Positions 22,769-36,900 are shown, numbered from the stretch's first letter. The stretch is DNA of 64,000 nt from Argopecten irradians (GCF_041381155.1 NC_091142.1:6699778-6763777); one strand, 5' to 3'. Translations and numbers: made by a program. The notes: generated by a model from the letters alone, not told the origin.

Positions 22769-22990
22769 CTTATAGAGACGAAGAGAAGTCAGTTTATGTG
22801 GTTTTGGTAGATCATTCACAAATCATAGCTGTTGTCATAGCTCGAATTCGTTTCCATGTAATATTCTCACCAATTCACAACATTTTTAGTTTAAATAATC
22901 TCCTTATTCACTTCGAATCAGCAGTTGATTCTAAGCCGGTAAGCTTTCACTGCAAAGCTCGCTCCATTGCGGTAAACAACTTTTATGTCC
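22769..22990 (-). other. Possible noncoding first exon (minus strand)
   Basis: A strong donor on the minus strand, TATAAG|GTGAGT, sits at 22769/22768 and is preceded by sequence without a usable long frame. It could be the 5' exon of the FN3 gene downstream. No transcript evidence is available, and the upper boundary is arbitrary. Confidence 0.25.
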
Positions 22991-23215
22991 GGACATGCGC
23001 AAAGTAGCATTTCTAAACTTTGGGGGCGTTAACTATTGACTTTCTGTCGGACCGCGCATAAGTCTAAAATAAAATTTTGTATATTTATAACTTTGGACCT
23101 CTTAACTTTCTAGACTTGTAATTAGGGGAAAGTTCATAACTGTTTAGGGCTATTACACCATATCTTGTCATTGTTTGTTTTACGGACTCTGAAGGATACG
23201 GATTATGCGGCTAGT

Positions 23216-23760
23216 CAACTATATCGGAAAATCCCTAGTTCTAAAAGAAAGTAGATCAACCGGTTTTACTGTGATAGGTTAGAAAATCCCTTGGTGGTGA
23301 AATGCGTGTGAAATGTTCAAACTCGCTCGCTGTCCGCCATTACATATTATGGTCAAACATCTTGCATGCCGAACCCAGTCCCTTGCTCTTAGAGTAATGC
23401 TACTTTTGTCTAGAACTGCTCAAATCGCTCTGACAGAAGTGTGTTTACCTTATTAGGTGAATTGTCTTGCCTGAAAAATCATTATATCACCTCCATAGTG
23501 GTCATGTAGTTTATTTGTTTAACGTGCTTGGCTTTGGCTCGGGTATGGGTACAACGTACATATTACATATTGTACCTGCTTAATCATGTTGATCAACGAT
23601 TTGTAATTACAACGGTATCACTTATAATACTAAACAATATCGTGGAATTTGTCAATATTTTATATTATATGTTTCATAAGAAATGTAGAACAATACATTT
23701 ATGCCATATTTTGCTTCTTGGTTATGTAGAAGATTTAGCCTAAGTGAATTGTCCCTTTAA
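23216..23760 (+). mobile_element. TTAA-flanked MITE family 2, copy with decayed left end
   Basis: Matches 28800-29320 (for example 'CTCGCTCGCTGTCCGCCATT' and 'AGAACTGCTCAAATCGCTCT'). The right end is GTGAATTGTCCCTTTAA. The left terminal repeat cannot be found, so the start is approximate. Its final TTAA is also the first TTAA of the family 1 MITE at 23757. Confidence 0.75.
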
Positions 23761-24120
23761 AGATGCTCCACCGCTGACAAACGGTATTTTTTCACTTTTA
23801 AAAACAAGAGCAGACGATTTAGTATTTTTATTCAGTTACAAAAGTTACTTACTTTCCACCATTGCCACCATTGAAAAGTTTGAGCTTCTGATTTTACTTT
23901 AAGTTAAAGATATAAAAAATAATTAATTGCATCCCGAAAAAATTCCATGACACTATATCCTATATGGAATGAAGATCTGATTGTGCATGCACCGATGACA
24001 AAATAAAATATTTCATATTGCTTTTTGTGTTAATTAGACATATATATACACGATTAAACACCAATTATTGTTCAAATGATGAATATCATTTATGCTCTGT
24101 CGGCGGTGGAGCATCTTTAA
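23757..24120 (+). mobile_element. TTAA-flanked MITE family 1, copy 3
   Basis: The ends AGATGCTCCACCGCTGACA and TCGGCGGTGGAGCATCT are flanked by TTAA. It abuts the family 2 element and shares its TTAA, so one inserted at the edge of the other. Confidence 0.85.
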
Positions 24121-24377
24121 TATATTTTTGGGTTAAAAAGTCAAAAATATGAAGAATGCCGTTCCGCTTTCTGTCTATAATTTCATAAACCCAAAAGATA
24201 ATAAAAAAAAATCCTTTTAAAGGTAGATAGAGGAATTTTATTTGATTGTGTACCTATTTACCCTCGCTTCTAAGGTCATTACAGTTGTAAGTACATGTAC
24301 ACGTGTAGATATTGCGATAAAATTAAAAGATCATTACTCGCTGACGAAAAAAGCACATAAGTTCTATTATTGGTATA

Positions 24378-24478
24378 TTAACTCATTCACCCCTGAAATG
24401 TTATAATGGACTGGTCTAGTCTTTGATTTAGAAGAGTCAATATATATCTTCAGGGGAGAATGAGTTAACACCATAACT
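24378..24478. mobile_element. TTAA-flanked mini-palindrome family 3, copy 1
   Basis: About 100 bp with ends TTAACTCATTCACCCCTGAA and TTCAGGGGaGAATGAGTTAA. Related copies lie at 37613-37883 and 43569-43660 in the opposite orientation. It shares the inner words 'ATAATGGACTG.TCTAGTCTTTG'. Confidence 0.75.
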
Positions 24479-24988
24479 AGTTTATACTAAGCCACCTGTA
24501 TCCATTTGTGTGACCCAAAGCTGATTAAGATAATCATAAATAACGCCAGGTGTCAAATGAAATGAATTCATGCCTTCATAGTCAGTTGTTTTTCATTTAG
24601 GAGAAAAATATCTAATCTTGTAAACAGGATGTTGATATAAACAATAATGAATGACCGTTTCGGTAAATCAACAGAAAACAAGGATGGTACACATGAGGGT
24701 TTTAGCATTACTTCGTGTTTCATATTAAATAGGATACGTTAATCGTATTAACACTAATCCCACTCAAAGGTGCAAACTTTGAAAACAAACACTAAAAATT
24801 AATCACTAGACAAGCAAAGCAGGGTCTTTTCTTTTTCAATATCAATGTTTGTGGCACTTGCAATCTTCATTGCTGGAATAAAAAGAATGAAATATAACGA
24901 TATGTGATGTAGATAGTCGGAGATAAATGTGACATTTAGTATTTCGCAGCTTTCATATGTAAAGTCTGGCTACAATTATATCTTCAAC

Positions 24989-27189
24989 ATGACTAAAACT
25001 GTTTTTGTTTACCTCGTTCTCATCATCACTGCTTACGTTATTGTGGCTGAAGCGAAACACCTTTCACGTGAGTATTGTTTACGTGTAATTCAGTTACAAA
25101 CAGATATTAATAAGATTTTCATCGAATCAGGCGTAGACTTTATGATAATATACTTTATTAAGACTTGATAACATATTGAGTGATTACTTGTCTCACATAT
25201 GGTCAATTAAAAATGCACAAAATATACAATATTTACGATCATAGAGTAGTAAATAATGTAGAATTTTTGTGAATAAACATATTAGGTTGAGGATAATTAT
25301 TAAGAGGTTTATTTTTTTTAAATAGAATAATAATAGTAATCACGAATAAAAAAAACACCTGAATATTGATGAAATTAAAATGAAATGCAAGAAATATAAC
25401 AGATCCTTAAGCGCCCAGGTAGTAACAATTATATTTCTTGCGTATATTTTTTGCATCAACATTCAGTTTTTGCGTTGAACAAACGCCCACTACTATTTCT
25501 GTTGCTGTGAAATGTGTAAATAAGCAATTTAAAGCTTAAAGATTGCATTTAAGCATATAAACCATTTATAAAGTTTACTAACGTTCTTTAATATGTACGT
25601 TAAAAATAAATAATTAAAAACTTTAAGTGAGATAAACCCTGGATGTTGCTGTAAACCATCTTTCTTTCGCGTGTGATTTACTTTCGCGAGTTTCTCGATC
25701 AAAGGAAATTCGCGAAAGTTTATCTCCGGGAATTAACCTCTGCATCATCCATTTATATTGGAATACCAATTCTCAATAAAAATCGCGAACTTGTTTTGAA
25801 ATTGTTTATTTTTTCTGACAACGAACAATCGTGACCATATATTTTAATTAGGGGTTGTGGTGTACCATGCTAATGCAGAGAAAAAAATATTTACAAGGAA
25901 GTTCAATCGATGACGATACTAAAAAGTAAATAGGATAAACTATATAACATATACAGGGTGTCCAAAAGACATGTCCCGACTTTGACAGGTAAGAACTTTT
26001 GCAATACTAAACTTTTTTGAAAATTCAAAATGATTTGGAAAGCAGGAGTATCCTAATTTAACTTAATTATGTACAAATGTACAGATTACATCATCATTAT
26101 GTGTGATGACGTCATAAAAGAAATGATGACATCGATAATGTCACAATTTGGTTAGTTTCCAGCACCTTGAAGATTCAGGCTGAAGTTATTTAACTCGACT
26201 ATGCGGCTGGAAAAACGCCTACTTTAGTAAAGGAAATGTTATGAAAATGTCACCCAGATATATCTAGTCCGTCTACACACACAATGGCATGTTTTTTTTT
26301 TTTTTTTTTTGCTTTTTTTTTTTTTTTATAAGAAATGATGTCTATTATTTTTGAAAATAGCATACCGCATAGTTCAATAGTATGTACATCAACATTCTAA
26401 TCACTTCTTAAAATATTTAAGGATTGATTTGATATAAACAGACCGCAAGAGTGCACTCAGATTTTTGTCTTAAATTTATATAACATACAAAATATATTTA
26501 GATTGGTTTTCATAATTCAATTTCCTAAAGATAATCTCTTCAGAACTCATAATTCATCTCGGGACTCTTCTTTGCTCTGAAATCATTACACCGTTGTCTC
26601 AGCAATCATACACAGCGTTACGTAGATTTTAATCCAATGAAAATGCTCTTTATAAGTAAACTAAAATTATATGTAAATATTCTTAAACATTTTCACACAA
26701 TATGTATAACTGCAATATTTTTTTCAGAATCAACTAAGTCAAGTGCACTTGTCTCTCCTACGCCATCCGCTGGTGCCACGACCAATGATGTAGATAACTT
26801 GGAATCAAGGAAGGCACTTGCTGAATCCATTTTGAACATGGTCTTATCAAAAATATGTGGAAGAAGGAAAACTTTCGATCTGAGGAAGAAGAGATGCCAG
26901 TATATCAATAAAGGTAGAATAATCAAAGTACTGAAAGTACTTTTAGGCGAAGCATTGGTTCGAAGACAAAATTTAAATTCAGTGAAGTCTACTACAATGT
27001 ACATCAATATTAGTATTAGAATATAAAAAAAGTAAACATGAAACGATCCGCGTTATGAATTTAACATTTTACTCATTTTAATTAAATTTTTCAGAAGATG
27101 ATGATGATGATGAGTGTAGTGTAAATGATAAATTAGTAACTTTTGTGACTGTACAAAATTATCGATCTCGTTTCACATTCCCATTTTAA
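24989..27189 (+). CDS. Small secreted protein, candidate propeptide
   Basis: Exons 24989-25067, 26728-26913 and 27095-27189 join in phase (79+186+95 nt) to give 119 aa with GT..AG introns. Residues 1-22 are a signal peptide (MTKTVFVYLVLIITAYVIVAEA). A Ser/Thr/Pro linker follows, then a helix-like stretch ending LNMVLSKIC-GRR at 62-73 (Gly followed by two Arg is the usual amidation and cleavage site of neuropeptide precursors), then KTFDL and RKKR at 79-82 (a furin-like site), then CQYINKE, five Asp, and a third Cys at 96. There are three Cys in all. I do not recognise the family. A hormone or peptide precursor fits, and so would a short defence peptide. Both are inference. Confidence 0.65.
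25680..25719. repeat. Short palindrome with CGCGA arms
   Basis: Perfect 10-bp arms ACTTTCGCGA and TCGCGAAAGT are separated by 20 bp, inside the large intron of the small secreted protein gene. The same word style recurs nearby (CTTTCGCG at 25664, AATCGCGAAC at 25781), so it is probably a relic of a short inverted-repeat element. Confidence 0.5.
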
Positions 27190-27789
27190 AAACTAGAAGA
27201 CGTTTCGGAAAGGTAGTGGGCCTTTAACGGACACATATTTGTATGTAATTTGTTCAATTGTTCGCTGTTTGTTATGAGACGTACTGCTTTTTCCATTATA
27301 TGATAAATATGTTTTGCAGTTTTCGTGCACGCGTTTGGCAATCCTGGACTTGGGAAGTGAAATGCAACGAGCATGGAGACCAAGAGACAATTTTATACAA
27401 CTAACTGGATGGTGTGTGCTGCAACATATGTTCATCATGTACTGAAAATGTTTTCGAAAAATGTTTCTTTCATAATATTAGCGGAAGAATTTATAATATT
27501 GCCTTATACATATTAATAGTTTAAACTAGAAATTTCACATATATTCATAAATTTCTGTTTAGTTTAAACATATTATATTCGGGAAAAATTACTTGGCACA
27601 AGTTATTAAACTGATACAAAGCGCTTTCTAACACAAACTTCAATTATTTATCAACAATATGAAGATAACAGCCTAACTTATACGATACAACTGTGAGAAC
27701 TCCTATGTAGTATATTAAAACACAGCGATATTTTACAAACATCTTTATTTCTTTCATAGTCATTACATCAACGAATAATATATGAATAA
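27190..27789. other. No gene seen
   Basis: The 3' flank of the small secreted protein gene. Open frames on the minus strand here lack splice context and family resemblance. The AT-rich tail leads into the GA minisatellite. Confidence 0.4.
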
Positions 27790-28530
27790 AACTTGAGAGA
27801 GACGGTAAGAGGGAGAAGGAAGAGAAAGATGGTAAGAGGGAGAAGGAAGAGAGATGGTAAGATGGAGAAGGAAGAGAGAGATGGTAAGAGGGAGAAGGAA
27901 GAGAGATGGTAAGATGGAGAAGGAAGAGAGAGATGGTAAGAGGGAGAAGGAAGAGAGATGTTAAGATGGAGAAGGAAGAGAGATAGTAAGAGGGAGAAGG
28001 AAGAGAGATGGTAAGAGGGAGAAGGAAGAGAGATAGTAAGAGGGAGAAGGAAGAGAGATAGTAAGAGGGAGAAGGAAGAGAGAGAGGGTAAGATGGAGAA
28101 GGAAGAGAGAGATGGTAAGAGGGAGAAGGAAGAGAGATGGTAAGAGGGAGAAGGAAGAGAGATGGTAAGACGGAGAAGAAAGAGAGAGACGGTAAGAGGG
28201 AGAAGGAAGAGAGATAGTAAGAGAGAGAAGGAAGCGAGATAGTAAGAGGGAGAAGGAAGAGAGATGGTAAGAGGGAGAAGGAAGAGAGATGGTAAGAGGG
28301 AGAAGGAAGAGAGATAGTAAGAGGGAGAAGGAAGAGAGAGATGGTAAGAGGGAGAAGGAAGAGAGATGGTAAGATGGAGAAGGAAGAGAGAGATGGTAAG
28401 AGGGAGAAGGAAGAGAGATGGTAAGAGGGAGAAGGAAGAGAGAGACGGTGAGAGGGAGAAGGAAGAGAGATAGTAAGAGGGAGAAGGAAGAGATATAGTA
28501 AGAGGGAGGGAGAGGGAGAAGAGAGAGATA
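27790..28530. repeat. GA-rich minisatellite, about 28 copies
   Basis: A tandem array of a 25-27 bp unit (GATGGTAAGAGGGAGAAGGA plus AGAGA), varying between GATGG, GATAG and GACGG and between one and two AGAGA tails. On the minus strand it reads as long Ser/Leu/Pro-rich frames (SLPSPSYHLS), which are by-products of a repeat free of stops in several frames. Confidence 0.95.
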
Positions 28531-28745
28531 TATAGAAGAGGAGACAGAGAAATAGGGGACATAAGTGAGTGAGGGGTTAGAATATTTTCGTATCGAGAAT
28601 ATAATTATGAGAATGATTACAAATAAGAGCAATAATTCCTATGCTATTCTACTGATAAAAAACCCGTTGTGTTATATCTTATAAAAGGGCATGCTATTTA
28701 TTTAATGTTCTACGTGCGATATTTCAACTGATGTTAGCACATATA

Positions 28746-29320
28746 TTAAAGGGACAATTCAGGCTAAAAGAACATTAAAATTTGTACATATACCGGAAAA
28801 AACCCAGATCTAGTGGAAATTAGATCAGTCGGTTTCACTGTGATATGCCAGAAAAGCCCGTGGTGGCGAAATGCGTGTGGAGTGTTCAAACTCGCTCGCT
28901 GTCCGCCATTACACATTGTGGTCGAACATCTTGTATGCCGAACCCCGTCCCTTGCTCGTAGAGTAATGCTACTTTTGTCTAGAACTGCTCAAATCGCTCT
29001 GACAATAGTGTGTTTACCTTATTAGGTGAATTGGCTCGTCTAAAAAATCATTTTATCACCTCCACAGTGGTTATGTAGTTCATTTGTTTAACGTGTGTGA
29101 CGTTGGCTCGGGTATAGATACAGCGTACATATTTTACCTGCTGAATCGTATTGATCAACGATTTAATTACAGCGGTATAGATTAAAATACTAAACAATGA
29201 CGTGGAATTTGTCAATATTTTATGTTATATGTTTCATAAGAAATGTAGAACAATACATTTATGCCATATTTTGCTTCTTGGTTATGTAAAAGAATTAGCC
29301 TGAGTGAATTGTCCCTTTAA
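28746..29320 (+). mobile_element. TTAA-flanked MITE family 2, full copy
   Basis: 575 bp with terminal inverted repeats AGGGACAATTCAGGCTAA and TTAGCCTGAGTGAATTGTCC(CT), flanked by TTAA on both sides. A second copy is at 23216-23760. No transposase is encoded. Confidence 0.85.
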
Positions 29321-32300
29321 ATATATGGTCATCTTTGTTAATTCTAAATCTATATATATTTCTTTTATTTAATGTCATATTAAACTAAGGTTTTAACCAA
29401 ACCATATAGTATTGTCACTTTTGTACGTATAAATGTATCAAGGGTATAAACTCTGCATCTAAAAAGAAACATATTGTCGTGTTTTTTTTTAAGATAAACG
29501 GGCTATTAAAAGTAAATATTCTTACTTTAGTAAGTGGATGTTTAGCCAATTTCGACATACATGCAAGTGTCAATCGAACTTAACTCAGCTCTTAACAAAA
29601 CGAACGTTATTAATGATAAAAGTTTGAAGGAAATTGTAATTACCGCAGGGAAGCGAAGTGTCACAGACGGCCAAACCAAAATTAATATTGACTTAGGGTT
29701 AATCCCTTGGTCATGCGACTAAATCCCACTTCAGATGAGCCTGCACATTTAGGCCTGAATGGGCGACCAGTGGCTGAAATATACCCGTGAGTAGATTTGT
29801 TATTGAAAGACTTCATTAAAGCTCCGTCTATGATCAAAATTAATATCTTAGAATAATGAAATCACAAAACAACGTAAGTATATTCCATATTTTATTCGAG
29901 TAACTTTCAAACAATCACATGTGACAATATATATCTGATAAGACGACAAACCAGTCACATCACAACATTCAACCAATCACACTGATCCTCTCTACCGTCT
30001 GACACCATACACACGCCCACACTTAGTCACATGACTACCATTACCTCCAATCACAAGCCACCATTCTCCCAATTATATTTATAACAGCCAATGAAAACAA
30101 ACCAGACTGAGCAATAATGAATATCATCAACATCTGTGATAACCAAACATAACGAACCATACATAACAACCACGTGACTAGAGACAGAACCAGACTCGTG
30201 TGTAGCCTGGAGGCAGACCAAATATCATGTTGGGGATTCATATTTAGTCACTTTCTATCTTTTGAAGGCCAATATTATGTCGTTAGGAATTAAGACTGTA
30301 TCTTCATATTTAGTCAATATCTAACGTCTTAAAACCAATATTATGTCAGGGATGAAAATTGTATCTTCATATTTAGTCAATATCTAACTTCTAAATGCCA
30401 ATATTATATGTAGTCAGGAATCAAAATTGTATCTTCATGTTTAGTCACTATTTGATCCAAAGACTAATATCATGTGGTCAAGATCAAAATTATATATATA
30501 TTCATATTAAGTCAACAAATTTAAATGTATCCTAAAAGTCAAATTGATCATAATATGGAAATATTACCTACATGAAATAAAATGTATCCATCTTTAATCC
30601 TATATTAGAATACCTGTCGACTTTTCAAATTACGTGGATACCAACATAAACTTTCTTTGATTTAAAATAATCTGACCACCCAGGCGACTTAAAATTAATA
30701 TATTTAAGTGAAAATAATAATTGTGACTTGTTAGATAAACATGTTTACTGTGTATTTTAAGTCTGTTTTAATGATGTAGCACCAGACATGAGGCAGGACT
30801 TAAGGAGAATGTGTTAAAAGGCCTCAAATAAAGGGAGGTAATCTAAAAACTTCTTCACAAATCTACACAAATGTTTGGCATGTCTTAATGAGTTTTATGC
30901 GAGATCTAAATAAAATAACTTAATGTATTAAGTATATACAAACAATTAATGTAGTCACTACTACTTGGTATAGAACACAATATCCACACACAAACGCTAC
31001 ACTCAAACGCTGAACGATTTTCACTTTTCAAAGTGGTTTCAATTTTTGATATGCAAAATTAAAAGAGCGGACATTTACACGAAAGCTTTGAATTTCAAGC
31101 AAATTTAAAGAAACAATCGGCTATAATAGATATATCTTCTTCTGAATAAATACTTGTACCATTTTCATCAAATAGACATGTGTCTTGGTGAAAAAGAGAC
31201 TTGCACTTATAATCAATAGGTACACATTTTTTTTGTTATTTCATCGAATATCAACGACATACTTATTCAATAACACCTTTTAATACTTGACCACAAATAA
31301 CAATATATCAGGAAAGATCAGAGACTTTCATTTCAAACACTGGTCACTTGTAAAACTATCGAACTGTTTCACACACATAATGGTTTAGAAAAATGGTGAA
31401 AAATCCAGTTTAATGAAAAAAAGACAATGAAAATACTGCAACTTAAATGTGAAATTATCACTTTCGATAATTAAATTTTGATGTCATGTCTGTCAATGCA
31501 GTGAATGTGACCTTGAATGGTTTTTAATGGTGTAGATGTGATCTTTAATGGTGTTTGAGATTTTAATGGGATGAACATGACATATGTCATATGGTGTGTG
31601 TATAATTTTAAAACCATATATGTGACCATTGATTTTGAACCATTAGTGCAAGATCGAGGATGTGACCATATAATGCTCGAAAGGGTAATCAAATATATAA
31701 ATGTGAAGGATGTGGCAGTGTATTTAGAATTGCGGTTGGTAACATTAAGGTGTGGCCATTAATCTGAAACATCACAGGGTCTCTATCAGATAAGAACTTT
31801 CCGATGCACTCCACTCACACAATCACAAAGGAATGACAGAAACAAGTTAACAAGAATGGCAGGAAACTTTCTGGAACACAATGTTGAAAGACTTAGGGCA
31901 TTGCTATGTTCTGTGCCGATGTACACCTGCAGTTATCATATTTTACACTGGATATATCTCTACTATACAATACACTACCAGCTCAATTTTCAAACTTCAC
32001 GCTCGCAAATGTACTAGCACACCAAAGCACCATCATAATTGACCATTTGACCAGAATGGTATGCATAGTTGTACTGGTGAATGGCTAGAACACTCTTTCA
32101 GTCTTCACACAGAATCACATCACATAGCAACAATGTCACATCAATTTATAAATAACTTAAGCTAACTATTATGATCATCTTATCTATCCCATAAAGTTGT
32201 AATAACTTAAGCTAACTAGTCTATTATGACCATATCTATATCCGAAGAAGTCCATTTATTAACCACCTGATACATTTGAATATCTAAATTTTAATTTAAT

Positions 32301-33908
32301 CACTTGGTCTATACAATGCAGATCACATTTTTATGAATTGGCTGAGTTTATATTTGTGACCTTGAACATAGTGAAGTTTCGTGGGCAAGGTCACCAAAAC
32401 TAGTATTACAATGTCAAGGTCAAACATCTGTCATCAATTAATTTTCAATATAACATGTTTTAAATGCGGATACATGGATATGCAAATATAAAGCGAGAAA
32501 TTGGAATTTTTTTTTTTAAGTATCACAACAATTTCAAATGACATGTGCACCAAAATGGATCACTTTTTCAGTTTCTGTACTTGTAATCAAATTCAAGTCG
32601 TTCACGTCATCAGAGAATAAAATATACACAAGAAAATAAAACCTAAATGATGAGCAATTAATACACATAATGAATGTGATTTCTAGAATGTAACACATCA
32701 AATGAAAAAACTCTTAGAAACCATTTTTCTTTTTTCATATTTTTGACATTTATGGTCCGCTACAGAATATGGATTTGCCACAAAACTGTTTCCATAGAAA
32801 CAGAAAACAGTAAAATATTTCACTAAATAACATATTGATATAAACATATGTTTGAGAAAGTGACAATAAATGTATTTAAAGTGATGGTCGGGAATTCTTA
32901 TGTTTGTGATATTTTGTTGATCTATAAAATCAGAATTTTGAAGTTTCGACCACTAAACAAAACAACATAGATTAGATAAGAATGCCTGGTATTCAAGAAG
33001 GTGATTAAAATTGATTTATAGCTACAACGCAAAAGTTTGTCAAAAAATAACTAAGTAATTTGTTCAAATAATTTTACATGAAAATTGTGAAAGCCTTAAG
33101 GATTTTACAGTATAATTTTATTAATTTAAAAAATTGTAAAAATTAGGTATGACTTACGTAAATATATTTAGAATGACTGTTGTAAGCTATAAAATTGTAA
33201 AACTGGATCCCTTGGGAACAAGTAAGCATGGCGTATAGCTGTGTTACTGTGAACATCACACACAACTGTAATTTTGCAATGAAAAGTTGATTGTACAGAC
33301 AGTAGTACACAATATAAGGCAAAAATCATTTACGTCACAACCACGGATGGTTGACTTAAAGTCCAGAATAGACACTGGCTTACAGTGCAGATTGAACACA
33401 ATTGACAAAATAAATGAACTCGATAGGCGATGCAGTTTGACTGCCATGGCAAGCACATTGTGAGAATGAAACACCAAGCGATGGAAAGACATTATATCGA
33501 TGCAGCTAATTAAATTATTGCAAGGAAATATGAAAATGAAGTTTTAATACTTGTAATCAAATCACATTTTTTCTTTTTATCAGTATTCAATATTTAAAGT
33601 TAATGGAAGATTCTTAAAATGGTTAGATCAAATCATACTGGATAATTGCTAAAATAACAGCCCAGTTATGTGAAAGATTAAACTATTGGATATTTCACTT
33701 TCACAAAGGGAATCTGATACAGAGAAAGCTATATTATTACCTGTTTTTAACAAGCGTATCTAGCGTGTACAGCGTAGCTTGGATTAGAGCAGCACACTAT
33801 AGACACTTTGGCTGGATTGGTTGTTGAGTTAATATTAAGTCATTTTACAGGAACTTTCCATGCGTTTTCAGATGAGAACACAAATGACGGTGAAGCCGCA
33901 TGTTGGTA
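29321..33908 (-). other. SBNO downstream flank, possibly long 3' UTR
   Basis: 4.6 kb after the SBNO stop with no gene on either strand. It has few repeats compared with the rest of the window, which fits a long 3' untranslated region of SBNO (vertebrate SBNO1 also has a long one). Several minus-strand AATAAA words occur, including one at about 29893-29898, but the true end cannot be chosen from sequence. The open frames at 30041-30241 and 33256-33492 have no support. Confidence 0.35.
30235..30500. repeat. Degenerate tandem repeat, about 65 bp x 4
   Basis: Repeated words 'ATCTTCATATTTAGTCA.TATCTAAC' and 'CCAATATTATGT' recur every 60-70 bp with drift between units. It is non-coding. Confidence 0.6.
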
Positions 33909-36900
33909 CTAAAAGAGAAGCGGCATGCTGAGATGTGAAGAGGAACTCTCCTCATGTACTGGGTGTTTTTCTGTGAATGTCTGCTTGCAGTCTTGAGACA
34001 GAATGTTGCATAACGGAAGGACACAGTTATTGGGAATAAGGCTACCTGTAACACAGTAAATCAAACAGAATATTATTAACTCTGAATTCTTATTGTAATA
34101 CAACGTCACATCAATGTTCTGAAATGGACTGGATATTATTAATTTGGGTTTTACCACAGTATAAGCGTTTTCAGTTATGTTCTGAACTTTTACTCACCAA
34201 CGATTCTTTGGCCACTGTCTGTTCGTAGGCGAATGATTTGCATCTTGGAGTTAGCTCCCCCTGGCATTGAAGCAAGGACGCCCTCTACCTTGCTCCAGAC
34301 ACTGAGAACGGAGCCGCTAAGTACATGGAATGTTCGACTTCTCAGACCCACCTCACATGGCAGGTTTAAACTCACCTTCTTACAATTGCCCTTCCTGGAA
34401 AAAAAGGCAAATGATAAGTGGAGTTAATCATCAATTTAGATATCAAATTTTAAAGATGCTCCACCGCCGACAGAACATAAATGATATTCATCATTTGAAC
34501 AATAATTGGTGTTTAATCGTGTATATATATGTCTAATTAACACAAAAAGTAATATGAAATAATTTAGTTTGCCTTTGGTGCATGCGCAATCAGTACTTCA
34601 TTCCATATAGGATATAGTGCCACAGAATTTTTTCGGGATGCAATTAATTATTTTTCATATTTTTTAACTTGAAGTAAAATCAGAAGCTCAAACTTTTCGA
34701 TGGTGGTAATGGGGTAAAGTAAGTAACTTTTGTAACTGAAGAAAAATACTAAATCGTCTGCTCTTGTTTTTCACAGTGAAATAAGGCCGTTTGTCAGCAG
34801 TGGAGCATCTTTAAAATTTGAATGAAGTTTGTGCATAATTATAAAATGATACCCATCATCACTTCCATATGGCAAAATACAAACTACATAGCAAGGCTAC
34901 AAGATGTAGTTTTCTCGGTCCCAACAGGATTCTAGACAATTTTCTTATTGCTTTATTGTCCTTAAAGCAATAAGAAAATAAAGATTTTCTGTTTTAAACT
35001 TCATTCAATTTTAGGATTTTGTTTTATATTGCTATTTAGACCACCAATATGATAAGAACATTTCAAACCTAAGTTTAACTGTCACAAAATGATCACGCAA
35101 GGTTTATTTGAATAGATGTTATACAAATGATGCAAACAAAGGGAGAGAATTCTCCAATGACAAAGCCATAATATTATCAATACAATACTACATACCAATA
35201 TGCATGACTACAGATGGTTGCTGATAAATTGTACTGGTCGTCCCAAATCGGCCGAGCAGCATCGGGCAGTACCTGTAGAGAAGAGAGCACGTTTCATCAG
35301 ACGGTCTGTACAACTTTACTGTGAATGTACATATTTTAGTGCTTATTGCAGTGGAAATATGAGCTAAAATATCATTGCTTCAAAAACAAGTATGCTTGTA
35401 AAATCTACAAATACTTTCTATACTATTTAAAGACCATTTTAGCTGGTTCACTTTACTTAATGGTCTAGTGGAAGTTGGTTGGTAACTGGTCACATGGTTA
35501 TCATGTGACCGCATAACAAACATGTTTATCACGTGACCGCATAACAAATAGTCCTCATTCTGTAACAATTCACAGCATATAAAGCTTATGAAAGTCAGAC
35601 TTCAAAATGAAACCATCTTTCATTATTTCACTTTGTACAATTCAATTTAACTAGAGTAGATTTATTTGACACAAAATTTATTTTCATTCTTCAGGTAGCT
35701 TCTTTTTTTTTATAACATATAAAAAAAGACATAAATCTTGCACCTCCATATGCAACTGAAATGGGATGAGGTGTTTTGGTTTGAATTGTTTGAAATCCTG
35801 TTATATAATGACGTGCCAGGTTTAGGAAGTATGGAAGTACGGGCCATTTAGATTTGATGGGATGTGATACGACAGACATAGATGGGTAGAACTACTGACA
35901 GAAGCATAAAGACATACTTTTTTGTATTTTTTCTTGAGATTTGAGAGAGCCTCTGTGTGGACCTGTCGGCCAGTGTTAGGACGATAGACATTAAACATCT
36001 TCTCCTTCTTCTTACTCAACCCATAGTAGACGGCCAGGACTGCTGTCTTCTTCATACTCCGCTCCTAACAACATCACACACATACTAGTTATTATTTAAC
36101 ATACAAACAAATTTCCCTGGTATTTGTTTGAAGTATACTGTAAAAACAAACCTATTTTTGCATTGACTGAATTTTTTGTTTTCATGCTTATTAAACAATC
36201 TTTTCACAGTTATTTAATTTTGTGACGGAGTCATATGGTTCTATTTTGAATACAGTTCAAACATTTCTGCGGCAATCATCATTTTTAGTGATTTCTTAAC
36301 ACTCCCGAAATATGCATAATTTAGTCGCACTCACAAAAATAACTTGTTTACAGTAGCTGCTGACTATCTTATCTGATCAGACCAAATTAATGTCAGCAAG
36401 AACATTTCCACTTATCAAAGGACCTTACAATGTAGCAGAAAAATCACAACCTAATTAAGGTACCTCTCTTTTGGAAACTAAAATAAGATATAGTAATGGC
36501 CTTAGAATAAAATTGTTATTTCCTATGAAATGTTCATAGATCATACCTGTGTTGAGACATAAAATCCATCCTCAGATCCTGTGTATTTTCTCCAGATCTC
36601 AGTGGCCCCTGTCCAAGACATACCCCTCTCTACAGAAAACTGTAAATACCAAGAATTAAAACAGGATATTAGAATCTGTGATGTTCAATTATTTCATTAC
36701 ATAACTTCCCACAAACACCCATCATTACAAACATCAGACATTCCACAATCACCTCTCACTCCAATCTTTAAAATGAATGATAATTTTGTATTCCATTCTG
36801 TTTGTAGTGACATGATGATATCCAAACCTTACCGTGGTAAGCTCTGTCCTAGCTGTGTTTGTGGCCGTATTTCCTACAAACACTCTGGATTCTAACTTCT

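Noticed and set aside
27768-28632. Long minus-strand Ser/Leu/Pro-rich open frames
   Set aside because: They are translations of the GA-rich minisatellite; several frames are open at once and there is no splice or start context.
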